Source: Aldehydirespirator sp965200005 (GTDB taxonomy: Bacteria > Actinomycetota > Acidimicrobiia > Acidimicrobiales > Aldehydirespiratoraceae). From it: a stretch of DNA of 64,000 nt. The translations under genes were made by a program, and so were the position numbers. The stretch spans positions 930,001 through 994,000 of the forward strand of contig OZ241331.1 of NCBI GenBank assembly GCA_965200005.1, given 5' to 3'. The notes below the pieces were generated by a model that saw only the letters and a list, made by a program, of their open reading frames with translations, was not told the DNA's origin and searched no databases. Shown here piece by piece: positions 17,098 to 25,716 of the stretch; within the stretch, counting starts at the first letter, position 1; each line of letters starts with the position of its first letter.

Positions 17098-18492
17098 ATG
17101 GTCGAAGTCAACAGGAAGACCGACATCTTAGGTCAGAGCCGGATATTCACTCGTGAGGTCATCAACGACATCCACGTGAAGTCCGAGCTTGGTCGATACC
17201 GAATGCGCGGCTTCTCGATCTTCAAGAAGATCCCCCACTGGGACGAGCTTGTGTTCTTGCCTGGAACCCTGACACGCTTCGTGATTGAGGGATATCGCGA
17301 GAAATGTGAGACCAAGACTGTGCTTGGCGCACGTTTTGCTGCCAAGCCTCTAGAGCTTGACATTCCCGTCTACATCACCGGGATGAGTTTTGGTGCTCTG
17401 TCGCTAGAGGCAAAGATGGCTCTTGCTAAGGGAGCCTCGATGGCCGGAACTGCGACGTGTTCGGGTGAGGGCGGCATGATCCCGCCGGAGCGTGATCTGT
17501 CAACCAAGTGGTTCTACCAGGTAATCCAGAGTCGCTATGGCTTCAATCCGCACCATTTGATGCTTGCGGACGCGGTTGAGTTCTTTATCGGTCAGGGTTG
17601 CAAGGTCGGCTTGGGTGGGCACCTTATGGGCCAGAAAGTGACCGAGCAGGTTGCCGAGATGCGATCACTGCCGGCGGGCATAGATCAACGCTCCCCGGCT
17701 CGCCATCCTGATTGGCTCGGGCCTGATGATCTGTCGCTGAAGATCCAAGAAGTACGTGAAGCAACCGACTACCAGATACCAATTCAGCTCAAACTCGGAG
17801 CGGCACGCGTCTATGACGATGTGCGGATGGCGGCCAAATGCGGGCCCGACACGATCTATCTTGATGGTGCCGAAGGCGGAACTGGTGCCGGCCCGCACCT
17901 AGCCACTGAGGAGACGGGCATCCCGCTAATGGCGGCAATTCCCGAGGCTCGCCGTGCGCTTGAGGATGTAGGTCTTGCTGATGACATTGACCTAGTAGTT
18001 GCCGGTGGCATCCGTAACGGCGGCGATGTTGCCAAGTGTTTGGCGCTCGGAGCGAATGCTGTTGCGTTGGGAACGTCTGCTCTGATGGCGCTCAACTGCA
18101 ACAAAGAGATCCCTGGCGTAACCGACTATGAAGGCACCGTAGGTGTGCCGGCTGGTGAGTGTTATCACTGTCACACCGGTCGCTGCCCTGTCGGTGTTGC
18201 TACCCAGGATGTGGAGCTTCGCAAGCGGCTTGATGTTGATGACGCTGCGCTACGTGTCTACAACTTCTTGATCACTCTCACCATGGAAGTGCAGATGCTG
18301 GCGAGAGCATGCGGCAAGACCGATGTTCACTCGCTTGAGCCTGAAGACCTAGCCGCCTTGACTCATGAAGCGGCGGCAATGGCCAAAGTCCCACTTGCGG
18401 GAACCGATTACATCCCGGGAGTCACCGAAGAGCGCACGCTCCAGGAGATACGTGAACTCTTTGACAAGCATCTAATCAACGGAGGTTTCTAA
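17098..18492 (+). CDS. mgsC: Glutamate-synthase-like FMN subunit, MgsC/GlxD-like
   Basis: This 464-residue protein is the FMN-binding synthase domain of GltB as a separate subunit. PVYITGMSFGALSLEAKMALAKGA, CSGEGGMIPPE, IQLKLGAARVYDD, YLDGAEGGTGAGP and VVAGGIRNGGDVAKCLALGA are FMN-barrel blocks, and GECYHCHTGRCPVGVATQ supplies the cysteines for the 3Fe-4S cluster. In the N-methylglutamate pathway this subunit forms N-methylglutamate from methylamine and 2-oxoglutarate. About 40 N-terminal residues (SRIFTREVINDIHVKSELGRY) resemble MgsC rather than GltB. No electron-transfer GltD partner is in the window. Confidence 0.8.
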   Translation: MVEVNRKTDILGQSRIFTREVINDIHVKSELGRYRMRGFSIFKKIPHWDELVFLPGTLTRFVIEGYREKCETKTVLGARFAAKPLELDIPVYITGMSFGALSLEAKMALAKGASMAGTATCSGEGGMIPPERDLSTKWFYQVIQSRYGFNPHHLMLADAVEFFIGQGCKVGLGGHLMGQKVTEQVAEMRSLPAGIDQRSPARHPDWLGPDDLSLKIQEVREATDYQIPIQLKLGAARVYDDVRMAAKCGPDTIYLDGAEGGTGAGPHLATEETGIPLMAAIPEARRALEDVGLADDIDLVVAGGIRNGGDVAKCLALGANAVALGTSALMALNCNKEIPGVTDYEGTVGVPAGECYHCHTGRCPVGVATQDVELRKRLDVDDAALRVYNFLITLTMEVQMLARACGKTDVHSLEPEDLAALTHEAAAMAKVPLAGTDYIPGVTEERTLQEIRELFDKHLINGGF

Positions 18493-18493
18493 G

Positions 18494-18949
18494 ATGCCTA
18501 CCGCGGCAAGCAAGGGTGAGAATCCTCGGGAGACACGCACTGTTGCTATCGACGCTGAGGTGCTTGCCGGCAAACGCTTCGCATACCAAGAGGACATGTC
18601 TCTAGTAGAAGACATTGACCTAATGGCAGCTACACCAGGCCCCGACATCAACTGGCTGGAGGACATCACTCTGCTTGAAGAGGACGGGGTGCCAGCTGTA
18701 TTTGATCGATACTCCAACTCATTCCTCAAGATCTATTTCCCGATACCTGAAGGTCGAGAGGACGAGATCGCTCGCAAGGTGTTGATCAAGCATCTGACTG
18801 ACGGCAACTCGTATGGGATCGTCCTTAAGGACATTCATTGCAAGTTCCCGCAGGTGCAACTCGGCCCCTGGGTTGATGAGTCAGATGTTGTGGGGACCGA
18901 CTGGAAGCAACCCGTATTGGAGGGCTGGTCGGCTCCTAGCGGCCACTAA
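18494..18949 (+). CDS. Unknown conserved-looking 151-residue protein in the methylamine cluster
   Basis: I do not recognise this family. It is acidic, lacks a signal peptide or membrane segment, and has two halves. Residues 1-65 hold a repeated acidic pattern (DMSLVEDIDLM, then INWLEDITLLEEDG). Residues 66-150 look folded, with AVFDRYSNSFLKIYFPIPEG, ARKVLIKHLTDGNSYGIVLKDIH and a Trp-rich end (GPWVDE, DWKQPVLEGW). The gene starts one base after the MgsC-like stop, with GGAGG at 18481-18485, so it is tightly coupled to that gene and to the flavoprotein downstream. A small subunit or partner of one of these two enzymes is my inference. Confidence 0.7.
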   Translation: MPTAASKGENPRETRTVAIDAEVLAGKRFAYQEDMSLVEDIDLMAATPGPDINWLEDITLLEEDGVPAVFDRYSNSFLKIYFPIPEGREDEIARKVLIKHLTDGNSYGIVLKDIHCKFPQVQLGPWVDESDVVGTDWKQPVLEGWSAPSGH

Positions 18950-19049
18950 GCAAGGCACCCAATGGCGCACAGCTTCAGGGCCGAAACACACATCTGGAGC
19001 GATCCCGACAGGATCGCACTTGCCACAAGATTAGGAGGGGAACAATCTC

Positions 19050-20381
19050 ATGGGACTACCTGATAAGTGCCGCTATGTGATCATCGGCGCAGGCATTCAT
19101 GGATTGTCGACGGCATGGAATCTGTCACGTGACTTGAGATCATCAAAGCGAGGCTCAGGCGATGACGTAGTGGTGATTGACAAGACGGGCATCGGTGCCG
19201 GGGCCTCGGGTATTGCCTGTGGAGTTATTCGTAACAACTACTTCCAGCCTGCGATGCGTGAACTGATGGCCCACTCGGTCAGTGTTTGGGATAGTGATCC
19301 CGAGGCGTTTTCCTATCATCCTGTGGGATACATGCAGATCAGCCATGAAGCCATGCGAGCAGATGTTGCTTCAATCCACGAACAGCAACAGGCGATCGGC
19401 TACTCCTCAACATTCGTTGAAGGTGCCGAGGCATCAAAGCGCTACATGAAGGGGCTGTTTCATGACTGGCGTGCGGAAGGCATCACCAGTGTGCTTCATG
19501 AACATCGCGGGGGCTATGCCAACAACATGGCGTCACTAAAGGGCCTCGCTAGCAAAGTTGAGGCCGAGGGTGTCTCGATCGTGCCCGGCGTTTCAGTGAC
19601 CGGATTCGAGCGGGATCGCTCTGGCGCCGTTACTGAAGTTGTCACGGATCAGGGCAGCGTTCAGTGTGAGCAGGTAGTCATAGCCGTGGGGCCTTGGGTG
19701 CAGCAAATCTGGTCAATGCTGGACCTGCCGTTTGAAACTGATGTGCTGGCACCTGATGGCACACTGCACCGGCGCCCGACCTGGACTTACCTTTGCCTAC
19801 AAGAGGGCACGCTGGCGGTTGATCCGGGCTACCTGACCGACAACGACGGCAACATGCCCCCCGTTGTACACATTGACACCGACGCACCGCTCTATGACGA
19901 GCATGGCTTGGTTACCGAGGGGCCATGGGGGATTTACTACAAGCCTGACTTCAACTTCGGTGGCGTCCAAGGCGGCTATATCCCCTATGTCGTTGACAAG
20001 CCAGCCTCGGAAGTTGCCGTCGATCCCTACGGGCCAGACTCCCCTGACTTCATTGTCGGTGCAGACTTCTATCGCACCTGGTCGGCTGCCCTGGCGCACT
20101 GCCACAAGCGATTTGAGGGCAAGTCGCATCTGATGAGCACAGAGCCATCAGGTGGTATCGGCAGCTTCACACCGGACAACTTCCCGGTTTTTGATGTCTT
20201 TTGTGACAATGTGTATTTCATCGCCGACTCGAATCATGGCTACAAGATGATCGGCGTAGGCGCGCTAGTCGCTCGCGAACTGCTTGGTGAGTCACAAGCA
20301 TTGCTTGAGCCGTTCCGCTGGTCTCGCTACCGCAGCGGCGAACTGCATCCGGTCAGCAACTCGCCATATCCATGGAGTTAA
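19050..20381 (+). CDS. FAD-dependent amine oxidoreductase, sarcosine-oxidase-beta/MgdA-like
   Basis: This 443-residue flavoprotein belongs to the DAO family that oxidises secondary or tertiary N-methylamino acids. The dinucleotide fold is VIIGAGIHGLSTAWNLSRD, GAGASGIACGVIRNNY marks the flavin site, and the C-terminal FAD block is NVYFIADSNHGYKMIGVG. In this operon it is the natural candidate for oxidising N-methylglutamate to glutamate and formaldehyde. However, the alpha, gamma and delta subunits of known heterotetrameric N-methylglutamate dehydrogenase are absent, so it may act alone or with the 151-residue protein. RBS AGGAGGGG at 19032-19039. Confidence 0.8.
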   Translation: MGLPDKCRYVIIGAGIHGLSTAWNLSRDLRSSKRGSGDDVVVIDKTGIGAGASGIACGVIRNNYFQPAMRELMAHSVSVWDSDPEAFSYHPVGYMQISHEAMRADVASIHEQQQAIGYSSTFVEGAEASKRYMKGLFHDWRAEGITSVLHEHRGGYANNMASLKGLASKVEAEGVSIVPGVSVTGFERDRSGAVTEVVTDQGSVQCEQVVIAVGPWVQQIWSMLDLPFETDVLAPDGTLHRRPTWTYLCLQEGTLAVDPGYLTDNDGNMPPVVHIDTDAPLYDEHGLVTEGPWGIYYKPDFNFGGVQGGYIPYVVDKPASEVAVDPYGPDSPDFIVGADFYRTWSAALAHCHKRFEGKSHLMSTEPSGGIGSFTPDNFPVFDVFCDNVYFIADSNHGYKMIGVGALVARELLGESQALLEPFRWSRYRSGELHPVSNSPYPWS

Positions 20382-20533
20382 GGCCTATTACATAGGATTT
20401 AGCTGATATCACAGATGTCTAGGTTGCTGTAGAAAACCCGATCCCGAGATGACACAACGATTCAGGTAGCTGGGGCAACTCAAACTTGGCAGCGACGCTG
20501 ACCGGCTGAATGGCACCTAGTACGATGCAGCGC

Positions 20534-21700
20534 ATGGAGCCTCCGTACAAGATTCTCGTGGTCGACGACGAGCCCGACTTGGAACCTCTGGTGCTCCAGA
20601 GAATGCGGCGCACAATCCGTCGTGGCCTGTACCGGTTCAAGTTCGCTCGCAACGGCGTTGAGGCACTTGAGCGTCTCCAAGAGGACAGCTCGATCAACCT
20701 AGTGCTGTCAGACATCAACATGCCCGAAATGGATGGACTCACGCTGTTGGACCAGATTCCCAGCGTCAATCCCAACATTCGTTCGGTGATCATTTCCGCA
20801 TATGGCGACATGAAGAACATCCGCACCGCAATGAATCGCGGTGCGTTTGACTTCGTAACCAAGCCCGTCGACTTTGAAGATCTACGACTAACGATTGACC
20901 GTACTCTCAAGCATCTACTCGAGTGGCAAGAGGCCTTAGCAGCTCGAGACCGGCTTGTTGGCATCCAGAATGAGCTAACAGTTGCTGCGACTATGCAGCA
21001 ATCGATCCTTCCGACTGGCTTTCCGAGAAGTGACCGATATGAGATGCACGCGAGCATGAAACCAGCTCGCTCTGTTGGTGGTGACTTCTACGACGTAATC
21101 AAGCTCGAAGGTGGTCGCACCGGCGTTGCAATCGCTGATGTCTCTGACAAAGGCGTCCCGGCGGCTTTGTTCATGATGTCGAGTCGAGCCATGTTGAAAG
21201 CATCAGCTATTGGTCTCCACAAGCCGGGAGACGTGCTGCACGAGGTAAACAATCTGCTCTGTGAGAATAACGAAACCGCAATGTTCGTTACGGTCTTTTA
21301 TGCAATCTATGACGCTGACACTGGCAGGCTTACGTACGCTAACGGCGGCCACAATGCGCCTCTTGTGGTGAGTCCGAATGGCGAGACACGCGAATTACCA
21401 CTCACGGGTGGTGTCGCGCTGGGGCTTGTACCTGGCTTGGGGTATGAGCAGAATTCGATAGTGCTGGAGCCAGGTGACACCGTTGTGCTCTACACCGATG
21501 GTGTCTCAGAAGCGATGAACTCCAAGCATGAAGAGTTTGGCATGGACCGCTTCCGGAACATCTTTGCTGGTGACCCACCGGTAGATGCTCGCAGCACGAC
21601 AGATCGTATCTTTGGTGCTGTCGATGACTTTGCCGGTAGCGCAGCCCAATCCGATGACATTACATGCATGGTGCTTCGTCGCCGCGGAGCGCATCAGTGA
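20534..21700 (+). CDS. Response regulator with PP2C (RsbU-like) phosphatase output
   Basis: This 388-residue protein has an N-terminal receiver (ILVVDDEPD, phospho-acceptor Asp60 in VLSDINMPEMDG, Lys in FVTKPVDFEDL). A short coiled-coil linker follows (LLEWQEALAARDRLVGIQNELTVAATMQQSILP), then a PP2C/SpoIIE domain (SVGGDFYDVI, AIADVSDKGVPAALFM, YTDGVSEAM, SDDITCMVL). It would dephosphorylate an anti-anti-sigma protein when its receiver is phosphorylated. Start ATG 20534 was chosen because it sits right before the receiver; upstream ATGs at 20510 and 20525 are possible. Its GTGA end overlaps the next gene. Confidence 0.88.
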   Translation: MEPPYKILVVDDEPDLEPLVLQRMRRTIRRGLYRFKFARNGVEALERLQEDSSINLVLSDINMPEMDGLTLLDQIPSVNPNIRSVIISAYGDMKNIRTAMNRGAFDFVTKPVDFEDLRLTIDRTLKHLLEWQEALAARDRLVGIQNELTVAATMQQSILPTGFPRSDRYEMHASMKPARSVGGDFYDVIKLEGGRTGVAIADVSDKGVPAALFMMSSRAMLKASAIGLHKPGDVLHEVNNLLCENNETAMFVTVFYAIYDADTGRLTYANGGHNAPLVVSPNGETRELPLTGGVALGLVPGLGYEQNSIVLEPGDTVVLYTDGVSEAMNSKHEEFGMDRFRNIFAGDPPVDARSTTDRIFGAVDDFAGSAAQSDDITCMVLRRRGAHQ

Positions 21701-22113
21701 GCGACTCGTTACGCATTGAACTCCGTAGCGACCGGAGCGATCTTACGAAGCTCTCGCAGGCTGTTGAAGTGTTTGGTGAAGACCGACAATGGCCTCTACC
21801 TCTACTGTTCAAAGTGCAGTTGGTGCTAGAAGAGGTTGTGTTGAACAGCATGACCCATGGTCGTCGCTCTAGTGATGGCAAGATCTCCGTGGAGATGATG
21901 TCGGATTCAGAGGCTGTATCGATCGAAGTCTCAGACAATGGCGTAGCTTTTGATCCGCTTAGTGATGCGCCACAACCTGATCTTGATGCAGTTCTTGAGG
22001 ATCGCATGGTAGGTGGCTTGGGGATTCACCTCGTATTGGAAATGCTTGACGAGGTCAACTATCAGCGTTGCGGTGAACACAACCGGCTAAGAATGCTGAT
22101 CAATCGAGACTGA
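21697..22113 (+). CDS. Anti-sigma-factor-type serine kinase (RsbW-like HATPase)
   Basis: This 138-residue GHKL ATPase resembles RsbW/SpoIIAB. The N box is LVLEEVVLNSMTHG, the G1 box VEVSDNGVAFDP and the G2 box VGGLGIHLVLEMLDEV. Such proteins bind a sigma factor and release it when an unphosphorylated anti-anti-sigma protein takes its place. The GTG start overlaps the phosphatase stop (GTGA) and its own stop overlaps the binding-protein ATG (TGATG). No sigma factor or STAS-domain partner is in the window, so the target must lie elsewhere. Confidence 0.85.
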   Translation: MSDSLRIELRSDRSDLTKLSQAVEVFGEDRQWPLPLLFKVQLVLEEVVLNSMTHGRRSSDGKISVEMMSDSEAVSIEVSDNGVAFDPLSDAPQPDLDAVLEDRMVGGLGIHLVLEMLDEVNYQRCGEHNRLRMLINRD

Positions 22114-23471
22114 TGTCTAGGCGGCTTGGGCCGCGATGGCGGCGCACACTGGGTACTTTCGCTGTGGCCGTGCTTGCGTCTGGGTGTGCTTCACAATCCA
22201 GCACTGACTCAACATCTGATTCCAGCTCTGCGGAGATGGCTCTAGCGGAACAAGAAGCCGGGGCCTCTACGTCCTCAAGCGAGTTGGTCACGACCAATCA
22301 AGACCTCGCAAGCATGGCCGGCCTTACCGACGAAAGCGTGTTGTTTGGTCAGTCGGCTGCACTTACTGGTGATGCTGAAGACCTGGGTGTCAACATGAGT
22401 CTTGGGATCAGAGCCGCCTTTGCCGAGGTGAACAGCCAAGGCGGCGTGCATGGCCGCTTGCTTGAGCTGGAGTCACTTGATGACGCCTACGAACCTGAGC
22501 GAGCGATTTCAAATACGCAACGATTGATTGAAGTTGATCAAGTGTTCGCACTAATTGGGTCTGTGGGAACGCCAACTTCGCGTTCGGCGCTACCAGTGGT
22601 GAAGGCAGCAAATGTTCCCTATGTGGGAGCCTTTACGGGCGCGTCGTTTTTGCGTGACCCTGACCTAACGAATGTGGTCAACGTGCGTGCCTCATATGAC
22701 CAGGAAACCGAAGAGATGGTGGCGCGCCTGATCGATGAGCTTGACATCGAGCGGATCGGCATCATGTATCAGGACGACTCCTTCGGTCGTGCCGGTTATC
22801 GGGGCGCAAAGGCAGCCCTAGAGCGTCGAGGCATGACAGCTGTCTCGATCGGCCTTTACACCCGCAACACGCTGGCGGTGAAGTCAGGCCTTCTTGATGT
22901 CTTACGAGGCAGTCCTGAGGCAATCATCATAATCGGTGCCTACAAGCCGGTGGCCGAAACGATCCGGCTTGCGAGGACAATCGCACATGCTGACACCGAA
23001 GGAGACTGGGAAGACCCCAACGCCGGCGAAGTCACCTTCTTGACACTCTCCTTTGTGGGATCTAATGCACTCGCATCAGAGTTGAGTCGAGATGGTGCGG
23101 GTGTCTTCGTGACGCAGGTAGTTCCGTTCCCGACAGATACCACCGAACCGATCGTTGCCTCTTACCTTGAAGCACTTGAGGTCTATGACAGCGAGGCTGA
23201 ACCGAGTTTCGTGTCGCTTGAAGGCTATATCGCAGGTCGGTTGGCGATCACTGGACTACAACATTGCGGCACTGATCTAGATCGTGACTGCTTTCTGAAG
23301 AGCTTTGAGGCGCTCGGCGATTTTGACATTGACGGCCTTGAGTTCAGCTACGGGGCAGGAGACAATCAAGGCTCTGACAAGGTCTACCTAACGGTCATCG
23401 ACGAAAACCGTGAGTACCGCCCAATCAACTCGCTGATGGAGGCAGTGTCAATCATGGGTGCCGGTTCGTAG
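22113..23471 (+). CDS. Stand-alone periplasmic binding lipoprotein (Peripla_BP_6 type), probable sensor partner
   Basis: This 452-residue lipoprotein has an N-terminal signal with lipobox LASGC (Cys about 25), a Ser/Thr-rich tether, and a type I periplasmic fold starting at ESVLFGQSAALTGDAEDLG. The block VNSQGGVHGRLLELESLDDAYEP, IGSVGTPTSRSALPVV and MYQDDSFGRAGYRGAKAALERRG are typical of Leu/Ile/Val-type binding proteins. There are no permease or ATPase genes beside it. Instead it is wedged between a RsbW-like kinase and a sensor histidine kinase with a large periplasmic domain, so it most likely presents a ligand to that kinase, as TorT does to TorS. The ligand is unknown. Confidence 0.88.
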   Translation: MSRRLGPRWRRTLGTFAVAVLASGCASQSSTDSTSDSSSAEMALAEQEAGASTSSSELVTTNQDLASMAGLTDESVLFGQSAALTGDAEDLGVNMSLGIRAAFAEVNSQGGVHGRLLELESLDDAYEPERAISNTQRLIEVDQVFALIGSVGTPTSRSALPVVKAANVPYVGAFTGASFLRDPDLTNVVNVRASYDQETEEMVARLIDELDIERIGIMYQDDSFGRAGYRGAKAALERRGMTAVSIGLYTRNTLAVKSGLLDVLRGSPEAIIIIGAYKPVAETIRLARTIAHADTEGDWEDPNAGEVTFLTLSFVGSNALASELSRDGAGVFVTQVVPFPTDTTEPIVASYLEALEVYDSEAEPSFVSLEGYIAGRLAITGLQHCGTDLDRDCFLKSFEALGDFDIDGLEFSYGAGDNQGSDKVYLTVIDENREYRPINSLMEAVSIMGAGS

Positions 23472-23496
23472 TAGTGCAAATGGGACGGGTTGTGCA

Positions 23497-25698
23497 ATGA
23501 GTGACGTTGAGAGCGACGAGACTCATCCAGCATTAGAAGCACGTGACCGGCTAGATAGCCGCATCCGGAGACGGAACCGGATTTCTACCCGTCTGTATGT
23601 GGGCATCGGCCTGATTGCTGTGCTCACCCTGTTCGCGAGCCTCGTGGCTTGGTTGTCATTTAATGACATCGCCGATGTACAGACCGAGGTCAACGAGCGG
23701 AGCGTTCCGGAGATGGCCGCTGCCTTTGGTGTGGCGAAGTTCAGCGGTGAGTTAGTAGCTGCTGCACCGCAGTTAGCTGATGCTCCGCTTGAAGACGTGG
23801 CGCACATGTCAACCAGTATCGACGCAACTTACGCTCTGTTTGAAGGCCAACTATCTGAGCTTGAGCGCACTGCAGCAGACTTGCCTCGCCAGCAACGGTT
23901 ACGAGTGCTAGCGGACGATCTCATCGCCAATATTGAGGTGATCGAGAGCGATCTGAGTTCGCTGTATGCGCTGGGAGAGCAGAAGGCTGCGCTGCAGCGA
24001 GAACTCGTCGATCTTCGGGAAGACTTTGACAGTATTGTCACTCCCGCAATCGACACTCAGATCTTCTTTACCATTACCGGTTACCGAGATCGGGTGTTCA
24101 TTCAAGCAAGCAGTGAGCACCATTTCAACGAGCAACAGTTTCTCACTTACCGCTACCTAGCCGAATTGCAGTCGGACGCAAATGTTGCGGCTCAGTTGCT
24201 CGCGAGCGCTCTAACTGTTTCGGATGCTGCACAACTTGAGCCATTGCGTGAGAGGTTTGAGTCGATTGAAGGCCGGATTGAACGCAGCGTCGCGGGTGTA
24301 ATGGGTGAAGTTGGGCTGCAGCGACGGTTCTTCGGTTTCTTTGAGCGTGTAGTGGCCCTGGGCGGCGATCAGGGTGGCTTTGACATTCGTGAAGCCGAAC
24401 TCGAGTTACTCGGTCGTCAGTCGGATGTCCTGGCAAGGAACCAGCAGATCGCTGTTGAGATGCTCAACATTGTGAATGAGCTCGTAGCCGATGCCGAGAA
24501 CAGCGTGGCCGCAGCAGCGGTGGCATCTCGTGACTCAATTGTCAGGGGCCGGTTCTTGCTGCTTGCTTTGAGTGCAGTCGGTCTTGCCGGCGCCGGGCTG
24601 ATCGTTGTGCTAGTGAGGCGGTCTCTGGTTCAGCGCCTCGCGAGATTGTCGGTGTGGATGCGCAAGATGGCGGCAGGTGACCTTGAAGCGACCGAGCGTA
24701 TTTCTGGTCACGACGAGGTGGCTGACATGGCAGCTGCCCTAGAAGTCTTCCGTCAGCATGCGCTCGAGGTTCAGCGATTAAATCTCGTTGAACTGTTGGC
24801 TGATGAGTTGAAAGAAAAGAACGAGCAACTAGAAGTCGTGCTGGCAGATCTACAGGCGGCGCAGGATCAGATCGTTATGCGAGAGAAACTGGCGGCTCTA
24901 GGTGAGTTGACGGCCGGTGTCGCACATGAAATACGTAACCCGCTCAACTTTGTCAAGAATTTCTCTGAGGTATCGCAAGAACTGCTTGAAGAGTTGGGTG
25001 AACTCCTCGAGGATATCGCCGAGGCGATCAGTGAAGATGATCGTGAGTACATGGAAGAGATAATGGGCGATTTGACGGGTAATCTCGAGCGGATCTTGTC
25101 CCACGGCGATCGAGCCAACCGGATCGTTCAAGACATGTTGATGATGGGCCGCGATGTGGGTGAATGGCAGTTCGCAGACATCAATCGGCTAGTCGATGAG
25201 CATTCCCGACTGGCATTTCATGCAGCTCGCGCTGCTGATCCGAACTTCAATCTGACCTTGAACTATGACCTTGATCCGAAGGTTGGCTCAATCGAAGTGA
25301 TCCCCCGAGACTTGAGTCGTGTGTTCCTGAACATGGTCGGTAATGCTTGTGATGCGACCGATGAGAAGCGTCGGACACTACGTGACGAAGCAGAAGCTGC
25401 TGGCAAGAAGAGTCGATATATTCCCAATCTCTGGATGTCCACACACCGTGAAGAGGATCACATTGAGGTGCGCATCAAAGATAACGGCAAAGGCATTCCT
25501 CCAGATGTGATCGAGAAGATGTTCAACCCATTCTTCACAACCAAGCCAACTGATCGTGGCACGGGCCTGGGTCTAGCCATCTCAAATGACATCATCCGTG
25601 AACACGGTGGAGAGATCAGCGTCGAATCCGAACCCGGAGAGTGGACCCAGATGACCGTATCTCTCCCCCTAACCCGCCCCCGCGAAGTCACCACCTAG
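23497..25698 (+). CDS. Membrane sensor histidine kinase with TorS-like architecture
   Basis: This 733-residue kinase has a membrane helix at about 33-55 and a helical extracytoplasmic region of roughly 295 residues. A second helix lies at about 351-373, followed by a HAMP domain (WMRKMAAGDLEATERISGHDEV), a coiled coil, the phospho-acceptor His477 in GVAHEIRNPLNF, and an ATPase domain with NMVGNACDA, DNGKGIP and GTGLGLAIS. A long acidic helical insert (ELLEELGELLEDIAEAIS...) separates the H box from the second HisKA helix. It probably phosphorylates the receiver-PP2C protein encoded three genes upstream. Start ATG 23497 follows the binding-protein stop by 25 bases. Confidence 0.9.
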   Translation: MSDVESDETHPALEARDRLDSRIRRRNRISTRLYVGIGLIAVLTLFASLVAWLSFNDIADVQTEVNERSVPEMAAAFGVAKFSGELVAAAPQLADAPLEDVAHMSTSIDATYALFEGQLSELERTAADLPRQQRLRVLADDLIANIEVIESDLSSLYALGEQKAALQRELVDLREDFDSIVTPAIDTQIFFTITGYRDRVFIQASSEHHFNEQQFLTYRYLAELQSDANVAAQLLASALTVSDAAQLEPLRERFESIEGRIERSVAGVMGEVGLQRRFFGFFERVVALGGDQGGFDIREAELELLGRQSDVLARNQQIAVEMLNIVNELVADAENSVAAAAVASRDSIVRGRFLLLALSAVGLAGAGLIVVLVRRSLVQRLARLSVWMRKMAAGDLEATERISGHDEVADMAAALEVFRQHALEVQRLNLVELLADELKEKNEQLEVVLADLQAAQDQIVMREKLAALGELTAGVAHEIRNPLNFVKNFSEVSQELLEELGELLEDIAEAISEDDREYMEEIMGDLTGNLERILSHGDRANRIVQDMLMMGRDVGEWQFADINRLVDEHSRLAFHAARAADPNFNLTLNYDLDPKVGSIEVIPRDLSRVFLNMVGNACDATDEKRRTLRDEAEAAGKKSRYIPNLWMSTHREEDHIEVRIKDNGKGIPPDVIEKMFNPFFTTKPTDRGTGLGLAISNDIIREHGGEISVESEPGEWTQMTVSLPLTRPREVTT

Positions 25699-25716
25699 GG
25701 GTCGGGCTGGGTTAGG
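25668..25716. terminator. Inverted repeat spanning the ends of two convergent genes
   Basis: CCTAACCC at 25668-25675 pairs with GGGTTAGG at 25709-25716, with an inner CCC/GGG extension. One arm lies in the last codons of the histidine kinase and the other in the last codons of the minus-strand flavoprotein, with only 13 bases between the two stops. A shared two-way terminator built from coding sequence is the likely role. Confidence 0.45.
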
